Positions 1-5,083 of a DNA stretch of 5,572 nucleotides are shown here, in pieces. Source of the DNA: an uncultured Hymenobacter sp. Its GTDB lineage: Bacteria > Bacteroidota > Bacteroidia > Cytophagales > Hymenobacteraceae. The notes beneath the pieces were generated by a model. That model had not been told where the DNA came from and did no database searches. It worked only from the letters and a program-made list of their open reading frames with translations. A program made the translations under genes and the position numbers. Within the stretch, counting starts at the first letter, position 1. Every line of letters starts with the position of its first letter. The stretch is from positions 1-5,572 of the forward strand of contig CALMOO010000232.1 in NCBI GenBank assembly GCA_937871705.1, written 5' to 3'.

Positions 1-631
1 CCTCAATGTGGCGCGGCTCTACTACATACTTTTCCAAGTACACGCCATCGTTGCCAAAAGCCGCTTTGGCCTCCGTGCGCGCATCGTCCCAAGCTTTTTG
101 AAACTCGTCTTCCGAGTTGATGATGCGCATGCCGCGTCCGCCGCCGCCGGCCGTAGCCTTCAAAATAACCGGATACACAATCTCGGCCGCAACTATCTTG
201 CCTTGCTCCACCGACTCCAACAAGCCCACCGAGCCCGGAATGCACGGCACGCCCGCCTTAATCATGGTCGCCTTGGCCGAGGCCTTATCACCCATCTGGT
301 TTATCATCTCGGGCGAAGCGCCGATGAACTTGATGCCGTTTTCCTGGCAAATACGCGAAAACTCCGCGTTTTCACTTAGGAATCCGTAGCCGGGGTGGAT
401 AGCATCAGCGTTCGTTATCTCGGCCGCCGCAATGAGGGTAGGAATATTTAAGTAGCTCTGGCTGCTGCTAGGCGGCCCTATGCACACGGCTTCGTCGGCA
501 AAGCGCACGTGCAGGCTTTCCTTGTCGGCGGTCGAGTACACGGCCACCGTTTTAATGCCCATTTCGCGGCAGGTACGAATAACGCGCAGGGCAATTTCGC
601 CCCGGTTAGCAATCAGGATTTTATTGAACAC
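1..631 (-). CDS. accC: Biotin carboxylase subunit of acetyl-CoA carboxylase (AccC), N-terminal part, cut by window edge
   Basis: AccC carboxylates the biotin on AccB using ATP and bicarbonate, the first half-reaction of cytosolic acetyl-CoA carboxylase. The window holds 210 residues of a family usually near 450; the rest lies beyond position 1. Visible are the N-terminal signature FNKILIANRGEIALRVIRT, HPGYGFLSENAEF (residues 79-91), the GDK lysine at residue 116 as in E. coli, and the ATP-grasp glycine loop KATAGGGGRGMR (158-169). The start is GTG at 631-629: no ATG lies between the upstream in-frame stop (661-659) and the signature, and the GTG gives the usual family N-terminus. No Shine-Dalgarno is seen. 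It follows accB after 108 bp holding a large inverted repeat. Propionyl-CoA or other acyl-CoA carboxylase subunits look similar, but the adjacent short accB favours acetyl-CoA carboxylase. Confidence 0.96.
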   Translation of the reverse strand, partial: MFNKILIANRGEIALRVIRTCREMGIKTVAVYSTADKESLHVRFADEAVCIGPPSSSQSYLNIPTLIAAAEITNADAIHPGYGFLSENAEFSRICQENGIKFIGASPEMINQMGDKASAKATMIKAGVPCIPGSVGLLESVEQGKIVAAEIVYPVILKATAGGGGRGMRIINSEDEFQKAWDDARTEAKAAFGNDGVYLEKYVVEPRHIE

Positions 632-640
632 GGTATTTTT

Positions 641-738
641 GGAGTTATGAGTTGCGAGTTAAAAAGTAGGAGTTATGAAGTATGAGTTGACCAAATGACA
701 ATTCATACTTCATAACTCCTACTTCATAATTCCAAAAG
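641..738. repeat. In-register 7-bp repeat block in the accB-accC spacer
   Basis: Fourteen consecutive heptads fill almost the whole spacer. Units from 641 to 689 resemble NGAGTTA (GGAGTTA at 641 and again at 669; TGAGTTG at 648 and again at 683). After two central units (690-703) the heptads continue in the same register in the reverse-complement form (CATACTT, CATAACT, CATAATT), ending two bases before the accB stop codon. The block is much AT-richer than the flanking genes. Resemblance to heptanucleotide short tandem repeats known from cyanobacterial genomes is an analogy only. Function unknown. Confidence 0.75.
664..724. repeat. Near-perfect 24-bp inverted repeat between accB and accC, possible attenuator
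   Basis: Arms 665-688 and 700-723 match at 23 of 24 positions around an 11-nt loop (689-699), and one further pair (664/724) extends the stem. The single mismatch is three bases from the loop. In the minus-strand transcript the second arm runs into a U-run (complement of 661-665), so the hairpin has the shape of a leaky terminator or 3'-end stabiliser between accB and accC. The stem is AT-rich, which argues against very efficient termination. The inverted repeat is seen; the regulatory role is inferred. Confidence 0.7.
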
Positions 739-739
739 A

Positions 740-1270
740 CTACTCAATCAGGAACAGCGGCTGGTCGTACTCTACGGGGGTAGCGTTTTCCACGAGGGCC
801 TTCACAATGCGGCCGCTCTGCTCGGCTTCAATCTCATTAAACAGCTTCATTGCTTCAATAATGCAGATAACCTGCCCTTTCTCTACCATGTCGCCCACCT
901 GCACAAAAGCCGGCGAATCAGGGCCGTTGCTGCGGTAGAAGGTGCCAATCATGGGCGACTTGAGCGGCGTATAGTTGGCGCTGGGCGTGGCTGCCTCCCC
1001 GGCCGTGGCCATGGGCGCGATGGGGGATAGGACGGGCGTGATGGGCGCCAAGGCGGTGGGCTGAGGCGCGGGCGCTGCTACTGGGGCAGCGCCCATGCTC
1101 ACAACCTGCTTGGTCGAAGGCTCGCGCTGCACGGAGATTTTGAACTCCTCGGTTTCAATATTGACTTTATTGAGGCCTGACTTGGCAATAAAGTCAAGCA
1201 GTTCTTGGAGTTCTTTGGCTTTCATGGCAGCGTCTTTTTTGGGCAGGTTTTTGGAGGATTCTTTCGACAT
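740..1270 (-). CDS. accB: Biotin carboxyl carrier protein of acetyl-CoA carboxylase (AccB)
   Basis: AccB carries the biotin that AccC carboxylates and the carboxyltransferase then uses to make malonyl-CoA. The 176 residues form three parts: an N-terminal segment with the helix MKAKELQELLDFIAKSGL and the strand-like VNIETEEFKISVQR (16-49), a flexible Ala/Pro-rich linker (about 60-98), and a biotinyl domain (about 100-176) with the attachment motif EAMKLFN, biotin on K142. Length is normal for the family. ATG at 1270 adds 15 polar residues before the usual family N-terminus; ATG at 1225 (M16) is a plausible alternative giving 161 residues. The sequence before 1270 is A-rich (AAGAAT) without a Shine-Dalgarno. 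It lies 84 bp after efp and 108 bp before accC, the common accB-accC pairing. Confidence 0.96.
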   Translation of the reverse strand: MSKESSKNLPKKDAAMKAKELQELLDFIAKSGLNKVNIETEEFKISVQREPSTKQVVSMGAAPVAAPAPQPTALAPITPVLSPIAPMATAGEAATPSANYTPLKSPMIGTFYRSNGPDSPAFVQVGDMVEKGQVICIIEAMKLFNEIEAEQSGRIVKALVENATPVEYDQPLFLIE

Positions 1271-1274
1271 ATTC

Positions 1275-1351
1275 TTAGCCGTTAGCTGGTAGCTGCTAGC
1301 TTTATAGGGCTGAGAGCTAAGGGCTAGCAGCCACTGGCTCTCAGCTAAAGC
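1275..1351. repeat. In-register 7-bp repeat block in the efp-accB spacer, with inverted repeats
   Basis: Eleven heptads can be read in one register. Units at 1275, 1282, 1289, 1296 and 1324 fit NTAGCNN closely (TTAGCCG, TTAGCTG, GTAGCTG, CTAGCTT, CTAGCAG); the middle and last ones are degenerate. Two perfect 9-bp inverted pairs interleave inside it: 1292-1300 with 1323-1331, and 1309-1317 with 1337-1345. Because they interlock, both stems cannot form in a simple hairpin at once; they could be alternative folds or a pseudoknot. The block fills the spacer and stops just before the efp stop codon. Confidence 0.65.
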
Positions 1352-1354
1352 TTG

Positions 1355-1918
1355 CTACTTAACGCGCTCTACGTAAGAGTAATCGCTGGTTTTAATACGA
1401 ATCTTGGTGTCCGTGTCGATGAAGAGCGGCACCTGAATGCGGGCGCCCGTTTCCACGGTAGCCGGCTTCAGTGTGTTGGTGGCGGTGTCACCGCGCAGGC
1501 CGGGCTCAGTGTAGGTTACGACCAGGTCAACGGTAGTGGGTAGCTCGGCGGTGAGGGGCTGCTCGGTTTCGGCGTGCACGAGAATGGTTACAGCCTGGCC
1601 TTCCTTCATGAGGTCGGCGAAGGGAACCATCGCTTCGGGCAGCACAATCTGCTCGAAGGTGTCGTTATCCATAAACGTATAGCCGTAGTCGTCCTTAAAC
1701 AAGTACTGGTGCGGGCGCTGCTCCACGCGGGCGGTCTCGATTTTGACGCCGGCGTTAAACGTATTATCCAGTACTTTGCCAGTCTTGATGTTGCGCATTT
1801 TGGTGCGCACAAAAGCCGGGCCCTTACCAGGTTTTACGTGCTGAAACTCAGTAATAACGTGCAGGTCGTTGTTATACATGAGCACAAGCCCGTTGCGAAA
1901 GTCGGCGGTGGTTGCCAT
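1355..1918 (-). CDS. efp: Translation elongation factor P (EF-P)
   Basis: EF-P binds ribosomes stalled on polyproline stretches and promotes peptide-bond formation. The 187 residues match the normal length: an N-terminal KOW-like domain whose loop carries KPGKGPAF (29-36), then two OB-fold domains, ending SYVERVK. K32 aligns with E. coli K34, the residue that EpmA/EpmB modify there; whether it is modified here cannot be told, since no modification gene is in the window. The start at 1918 gives the family N-terminus MATTADFRNG; the in-frame TTG seven codons upstream (1939) lies inside a repeat block and is rejected. The C-terminal signature (K-x-A-x4-G-x2-[LIV]-x-V-P-x2-[LIV]-x2-G) is intact except that its last Gly is Asp, and the usual DTR-S/T-GEY turn reads KTSDYSY. 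It sits between fabH and accB, a conserved position in Bacteroidota. Confidence 0.97.
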   Translation of the reverse strand: MATTADFRNGLVLMYNNDLHVITEFQHVKPGKGPAFVRTKMRNIKTGKVLDNTFNAGVKIETARVEQRPHQYLFKDDYGYTFMDNDTFEQIVLPEAMVPFADLMKEGQAVTILVHAETEQPLTAELPTTVDLVVTYTEPGLRGDTATNTLKPATVETGARIQVPLFIDTDTKIRIKTSDYSYVERVK

Positions 1919-1924
1919 TGGGTT

Positions 1925-1959
1925 TAAGCTGTTAGCCAATAGCAGCTAGCTATTAGCTT
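1925..1959. repeat. Five in-register heptads just upstream of the efp start
   Basis: Positions 1925-1959 are five perfect-register 7-mers sharing AGC at the same phase (TAAGCTG, then units at 1932, 1939, 1946 and 1953 fitting NTAGCNN, for example CTAGCTA). They lie 6 bp before the efp start codon and would be in the 5' leader of an efp message. The outer 11 bp (1925-1935) are perfectly inverted at 2011-2021, next to the fabH stop codon, so the whole fabH-efp spacer could fold into one long stem-loop. A 9-bp word, GAAGTATGA (1965-1973), recurs at 677-685 in the accB-accC spacer. Confidence 0.7.
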
Positions 1960-2022
1960 TTTGTGAAGTATGAAAATGTTTGTCAGTAAGGTTAGTATTA
2001 ACGAATAAGACTAACAGCTTAC

Positions 2023-3015
2023 TCACGAGTTGTACGCCCATTTGATGTGCATAGCGCCCCACGTGAAGCCGCCACCAAAGGCCGCGAAAATAAGGTTGTC
2101 GCCTTTATGGAGTTGCTTTTCGTAGTCCCAAAGGCAGAGCGGGATGGTGCCATTGGTAGTGTTGCCGTAGCGCTGGATATTGAGCATCACCTTTTCGGGC
2201 CCTACCCCCATGCGATTGGCTGTGGCGTCGATAATGCGCTTGTTGGCTTGGTGCGGCACTAGCCAGGCTACATCGTCGTGGCTCAGGTGCTGGCGCTTCA
2301 TTACTTGAGCCGCCACATCGGCCATGTTTTTAACGGCGAATTTGAATACTGTGGCACCTTCCTGGTAGATGTAGTGCTCACGGTTGGCTACGGTTTCGGC
2401 CGTGGGCGGGCGGCGGCTACCCCCTGCTTTCTGATGCAGGTATTGCTCGCCGTTGCCTTCGGTGCACAGCACTTGGTCGAGAATGCCGTAGCCTTCGGTG
2501 CTGGGCTCTAGGAGCACTGCGCCGGCGCCATCGCCAAAGATGATGCAATTAGAGCGGTCAGTATAATCAACGATGGCCGACATTTTATCGGCTCCTACTA
2601 TCACCACCTTCTTATACATGCCGCCCTGGATAAACTGCGCACCCGTGGCGAGCGCGTACAGAAAGCCCGAGCAAGCCGCGTTCATGTCGTAGCTGAAGGC
2701 CCGCGTGATGCCCACTCCATTAGAAATGATGTTGGCCGTAGCCGGAAACAACATATCGGGCGTAACGGTAGCGCAGATAAGCAAATCAACCTCTTCGGGG
2801 CGCGTATTTGTCTTTTCTAACAACTGCTGCACCGCCTTGATGCCCATCACGGAAGAGCCTTGGTTTTCACCCTTCAGAATGCGGCGCTCCTTGATACCGG
2901 TGCGCGAGGTAATCCATTCGTCAGTAGTATCGACCAGTTGCTCGAGTTCCTGGTTAGTAAGCACGTAGTCGGGCACGTAGCCTCCGACTCCGGTGATGGC
3001 GGCGGTAATCTTCAT
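2023..3015 (-). CDS. fabH: Beta-ketoacyl-ACP synthase III (FabH)
   Basis: FabH condenses an acyl-CoA primer (acetyl-CoA, or branched primers in many Bacteroidota) with malonyl-ACP, starting type II fatty-acid synthesis in the cytosol. The 330 residues have the full Cys-His-Asn triad: C115 in NAACSGF, H255 in VPHQAN and N285 in YGNTTNGT; the thiolase-fold glycine end FGGGFTWGA is also present. The Asn motif reads GNTTNGTIPL where E. coli has GNTSAASVPC. ATG at 3015 gives the family start MKITAAITGVGGYVP; the in-frame TTG at 3042 lies inside the terminator hairpin and is rejected. It lies 57 bp after plsX, behind a terminator-like hairpin, so it may have its own promoter. Primer preference cannot be read with confidence. 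Confidence 0.97.
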   Translation of the reverse strand: MKITAAITGVGGYVPDYVLTNQELEQLVDTTDEWITSRTGIKERRILKGENQGSSVMGIKAVQQLLEKTNTRPEEVDLLICATVTPDMLFPATANIISNGVGITRAFSYDMNAACSGFLYALATGAQFIQGGMYKKVVIVGADKMSAIVDYTDRSNCIIFGDGAGAVLLEPSTEGYGILDQVLCTEGNGEQYLHQKAGGSRRPPTAETVANREHYIYQEGATVFKFAVKNMADVAAQVMKRQHLSHDDVAWLVPHQANKRIIDATANRMGVGPEKVMLNIQRYGNTTNGTIPLCLWDYEKQLHKGDNLIFAAFGGGFTWGAMHIKWAYNS

Positions 3016-3020
3016 GAGCG

Positions 3021-3028
3021 CAAAGGTG
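3021..3028 (-). promoter_or_regulatory. Possible -7 box of a fabH promoter
   Basis: On the minus strand CACCTTTG differs at one base from the Bacteroidota -7 consensus TAnnTTTG and ends 5 nt before the fabH ATG, which would give an almost leaderless message. No convincing TTTG-like -33 box is found about 20 bp upstream, where the sequence is part of the terminator stem. Its position straight after a terminator makes a separate fabH promoter reasonable, but the match alone is weak. Confidence 0.35.
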
Positions 3029-3041
3029 CGGCCCGAACGCA

Positions 3042-3068
3042 AAAAGTCCGGCTATAGGCCAGACTTTT
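3042..3068 (-). terminator. Intrinsic terminator-like hairpin after plsX
   Basis: In the minus-strand transcript, arms AAAAGTCTGGC and GCCGGACTTTT form an 11-bp stem around a 5-nt loop (CTATA) and are followed by a run of U. The one non-Watson-Crick position is a U-G wobble in this direction but a C-A mismatch on the plus strand, so the structure is tuned to the gene direction. It begins 4 nt after the plsX stop codon and separates plsX from fabH. Full or partial termination here is inferred. Confidence 0.75.
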
Positions 3069-3072
3069 AAAG

Positions 3073-4014
3073 TTAGGATTTGAAAGAGTCTTTGATGTGT
3101 TCCACGATGCCCGACTGTGCCATTTGGTAGCCTTGCATCAGCATGTTACAGATTGCCAGCGGTGTGCTTACACCGTGGCCGATAATGGCGTTGTCATTGA
3201 TGCCCAAGATAGGGGAGCCACCAATAGTTTGGTAATTTACTTTCTCAAAAAATTCATCGTTTAGGTTGCGATCCACCATAATATCGTACATCGATTCCGC
3301 CATTTTCAGCATCACATTGCCTACGTAGCCATCGCAGACGATGACATCGGCTTTGTCATTAAACAAGTCGCGGCCCTCAATATTACCAATAAAACGCACG
3401 TGTGGGTTCACCTTCAGCAGTTGGTGCGCAGCCTGGGTAACAAGCGTGCCCTTGCCTTCTTCTTCGCCTAGGCTCATCAGGCCCACGGTGGGCCGGGCAA
3501 TGCCCAGCACATATTGCGCATAAAGTGAGCCAAGCTCCCCAAACTGCTCCAGCATTTCGGGCTTGCAGTCGGCATTGGCGCCCACATCAACCAGAATGCC
3601 GTAGCCACCCGCCAGCTTGGGCACAAAGTTGGCGATAGCCGGGCGCAACACACCTTTGACGGGCTTCACCGTAAACATGGCCCCTACCAGCATGGCGCCG
3701 GTGTTACCAGCCGAGCAGAAGGCATCAATCTCGCCGCTGTGCAGTAGGCGGTAGCCCACGGCAATGCTGCTATCCTGCTTCTGCTGGAAAGCCTTGGCGG
3801 GATGCTCGCCCATATCAATAACCTGGGAGGCGTGCACCACCTCCAAAGAGGTGGCGCTGGGGCCATGTAGCTGAAGCAGCGGCCGTACCTCGGCTTCGGA
3901 ACCGATAAGCACAACCTGAGCTTTGCCAGCCAGCCGCTGGGCAGCCAGCACGGCGCCAGCCACGGCAGCCTGGGGGGCAAAGTCGCCGCCCATGGCGTCG
4001 AGGGCAATTTTCAT
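3073..4014 (-). CDS. plsX: Phosphate acyltransferase PlsX
   Basis: PlsX is a membrane-associated soluble enzyme that converts acyl-ACP and phosphate into acyl-phosphate, the donor PlsY uses to acylate glycerol-3-phosphate in phospholipid synthesis. The 313 residues are near family length and start with the signature MKIALDAMGGDFAP. Other conserved blocks are SAGNTGA (101-107), GANADCKPEML (145-155), GEEEGKGT (183-190), IGNIEGRD (209-216) and VCDGYVGNVMLK (226-237). The ATG at 4014 is fixed by the signature. No Shine-Dalgarno precedes it; instead a 10-codon ORF ends over it (ATGA overlap). The yceD-rpmF-plsX-fabH order is shared with E. coli. Hairpins stand on both sides of the gene, so its expression may be set separately from its neighbours. 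Confidence 0.97.
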   Translation of the reverse strand: MKIALDAMGGDFAPQAAVAGAVLAAQRLAGKAQVVLIGSEAEVRPLLQLHGPSATSLEVVHASQVIDMGEHPAKAFQQKQDSSIAVGYRLLHSGEIDAFCSAGNTGAMLVGAMFTVKPVKGVLRPAIANFVPKLAGGYGILVDVGANADCKPEMLEQFGELGSLYAQYVLGIARPTVGLMSLGEEEGKGTLVTQAAHQLLKVNPHVRFIGNIEGRDLFNDKADVIVCDGYVGNVMLKMAESMYDIMVDRNLNDEFFEKVNYQTIGGSPILGINDNAIIGHGVSTPLAICNMLMQGYQMAQSGIVEHIKDSFKS

Positions 4015-4043
4015 GAACGCGGGAATAGTAGAAAGTCAGCCAT
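4011..4043 (-). CDS. Possible 10-codon leader ORF coupled to plsX
   Basis: An ATG at 4043 opens a reading frame for MADFLLFPRS, whose TGA stop overlaps the plsX ATG (ATGA). It lies directly after the 15-bp motif that also precedes the fabH ATG. Such overlaps commonly couple translation in bacteria, and plsX has no other visible ribosome-binding signal. The ORF is so short that chance occurrence is quite possible; there is no homology evidence. Confidence 0.2.
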   Translation of the reverse strand: MADFLLFPRS

Positions 4044-4068
4044 AGAGCGCAAGGGCGCGAAACCAAAC

Positions 4069-4107
4069 CGGGCCGAACTGCCAATCTTAAAAGAGCAGTC
4101 CGGCCCG
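4069..4107 (-). terminator. Long GC-rich hairpin between rpmF and plsX, terminator or attenuator
   Basis: Arms 4095-4107 and 4069-4081 form a 13-bp stem (CGGGCCGGACTGC with GCAGTTCGGCCCG) around a 13-nt loop. The only imperfect pair is G-U in the minus-strand RNA and A-C on the plus strand, matching the gene direction. It is followed by GTTTGGTTT rather than a clean U-run, so termination would be partial at best. It would let the abundant L32 message be made in excess of plsX, or protect the rpmF 3' end. The structure is seen; the function is inferred. Confidence 0.55.
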
Positions 4108-4136
4108 ATGGTACCGCGAAATAACAACGCTTTCGG

Positions 4137-4370
4137 CTATTCTTCGTCCGAGCCAGTATCACCAGCGGCGGCAGGGGTAGCCACCGAGGTGTAGTTTTTG
4201 ATAGCCAACTGACCATTATGGTACAGGTCGCCATCGACTACATAGGCCTTGTGGCGCGGGTGCAGCTCGCCCGTGTTAGGGCAGATGGTCACGGCTTTAG
4301 GGGTAAGCTTGTGGTGGCTACGGCGTTTGTCGCGGGTGGCGGAGGAGGTCCGGCGCTTAGGATGGGCCAT
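4137..4370 (-). CDS. rpmF: Large-subunit ribosomal protein L32 (bL32), cysteine-poor form with acidic tail
   Basis: bL32 is a small basic protein of the 50S subunit. The N-terminus MAHPKRRTSSATRDKRRSHH is the standard rRNA-binding stretch, followed by CPNTGELHPRHKAY and the DGDLYHNGQLAI end of the fold. Zinc-ribbon forms carry four cysteines; here only C30 remains (T33 stands where the second would be), so zinc binding is unlikely. At 77 residues it is longer than the usual 56-65, because residues 61-77 form an Ala/Thr/Asp/Glu-rich tail (ending GDTGSDEE). The ATG at 4370 is certain; A-rich sequence (AAGAAA) precedes it, with no Shine-Dalgarno. It follows DUF177 after 57 bp and is probably cotranscribed with it, as in E. 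coli. Confidence 0.96.
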   Translation of the reverse strand: MAHPKRRTSSATRDKRRSHHKLTPKAVTICPNTGELHPRHKAYVVDGDLYHNGQLAIKNYTSVATPAAAGDTGSDEE

Positions 4371-4381
4371 TTTCTTAAAAG

Positions 4382-4416
4382 GAAATTAGGAGTGTTGAAT
4401 TAGGAATGATGAATTA
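4382..4416. repeat. Five in-register heptads in the DUF177-rpmF spacer
   Basis: Five 7-mers in one register: GAAATTA (4382), GGAGTGT (4389), TGAATTA (4396), GGAATGA (4403) and TGAATTA (4410). They resemble the NGARTTA type of the accB-accC spacer. TGAATTAGGA at 4396-4405 is perfectly inverted at 4426-4435, which spans the DUF177 stop codon, so the end of DUF177 and the spacer can pair as a 10-bp stem with a 20-nt loop. The block lies in the 5' leader of rpmF. Confidence 0.6.
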
Positions 4417-4427
4417 GAGCAAGGGTC

Positions 4428-4967
4428 CTAATTCAGGTTTTTGAGGGCCGCCCAACGAGGGTCGGCTGGCTCGTCATCATCCGGGTTCTCGCCCTTCGGG
4501 CGAGTCGAGAAGATGAGCTTGGTTTCGGCATCAGGGTCATCGTCGGCTTCGTCCTGGAACCGCGGGTGCAGCTTTTTCATGGGCAAAGCCAAGCCGATAT
4601 AGTCGTAGAGGTGCTGCGCGATGTTGAGCGTGAGCGTGTCGGGTGTCACTTGTAGCACGTCATCGTCCAGCTCCTTGGGCTCGTCGCCATAGCGCACAAG
4701 CAGCTGATTGTGAATGTCCAGCGGCTGGTCAAACTCATCAAGGCTGCGGTCGCAGGTGAGACGCACGGTGCCAGTAATGTGCGAGTCGATGGTAATAACG
4801 CGCTCAGTTTTGATGAGCGTGACATCGGCGTGCAGGTTGCCATCGGCGATAAACTCACCTTTGGGGTCGAACTCTTCGAAAAAAGCACGACCTAGCTCAA
4901 ACGCAAACTGATGCGTTTTAAGCGAAAGCCTAGCGATAGGCAAATCAAATTGCAGGTCCTTTTTCAC
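4428..4967 (-). CDS. DUF177 (YceD) family protein, probable 23S rRNA-related factor
   Basis: DUF177/YceD proteins are linked to 23S rRNA processing or accumulation and are nearly always encoded next to rpmF, as here. The protein has the family layout: an N-terminal strand-rich part (KKDLQFDLPIARL), the central motif GTVRLTCDRSLDEFDQP with the single Cys (C72), the GLALPMKKLHP segment, an acidic stretch, and the C-terminal DPRWAALKNL block typical of Bacteroidota members. I place the start at GTG 4967 (179 residues), which aligns with the usual family N-terminus. The frame is also open to TTG 4991 (187 residues), but that codon is part of a -7 promoter box, so transcription would begin after it. 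Family assignment is firm; the molecular role is known only in outline. Confidence 0.93.
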   Translation of the reverse strand: MKKDLQFDLPIARLSLKTHQFAFELGRAFFEEFDPKGEFIADGNLHADVTLIKTERVITIDSHITGTVRLTCDRSLDEFDQPLDIHNQLLVRYGDEPKELDDDVLQVTPDTLTLNIAQHLYDYIGLALPMKKLHPRFQDEADDDPDAETKLIFSTRPKGENPDDDEPADPRWAALKNLN

Positions 4968-4988
4968 GGTAAGCCGAATAACGGGGGG

Positions 4989-5020
4989 CAAAGGTAAGGA
5001 TTTTTGTTGGCTTTATCAAG
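4989..5020 (-). promoter_or_regulatory. Bacteroidota-type promoter for the DUF177-rpmF-plsX operon
   Basis: On the minus strand CTTG (5020-5017) is followed after 20 bp by TACCTTTG (4996-4989), a perfect TAnnTTTG -7 box with a near-consensus -33 box at normal spacing for the Bacteroidota housekeeping sigma factor. Transcription should start a few bases later, about 4980-4985, leaving a leader of roughly 15 nt before GTG 4967. It is the best promoter match in the window and lies in the only spacer without repeats. Recognised by eye; not measured. Confidence 0.65.
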
Positions 5021-5083
5021 CCTGTCTGAGGCTAGCGGTTCAGCATCAGCGTGTTTTTGAAGTTTACTGGGCTGCTGCTAAGC

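Noticed and set aside
8..379. Plus-strand open frame of about 120 codons and an overlapping one at 117-389
   Set aside because: Both are antisense to accC, whose protein has unmistakable family motifs; the plus-strand translations show no recognisable domain.
641..738. CRISPR-like array
   Set aside because: The units are 7 bp, contiguous and variable, with no spacers of constant length and no cas genes nearby.
1919..1939. Upstream TTG start adding seven residues to EF-P
   Set aside because: The extension lies largely in the heptad repeat; EF-P conservation begins at the ATG at 1918.
3016..3042. Upstream TTG start adding nine residues to FabH
   Set aside because: The TTG is the U-run side of the plsX terminator hairpin, and FabH proteins begin at MKI at 3015.
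3815..4234. Minus-strand open frame of 139 codons across the rpmF-plsX spacer
   Set aside because: It overlaps the ends of rpmF and plsX in another frame, crosses the hairpin, and has a low-complexity composition without family motifs.
5019..5033. Small hairpin AGCCT/AGGCT as a pdxA terminator
   Set aside because: Only five base pairs, no U-run, and it overlaps the -33 box of the DUF177 promoter.
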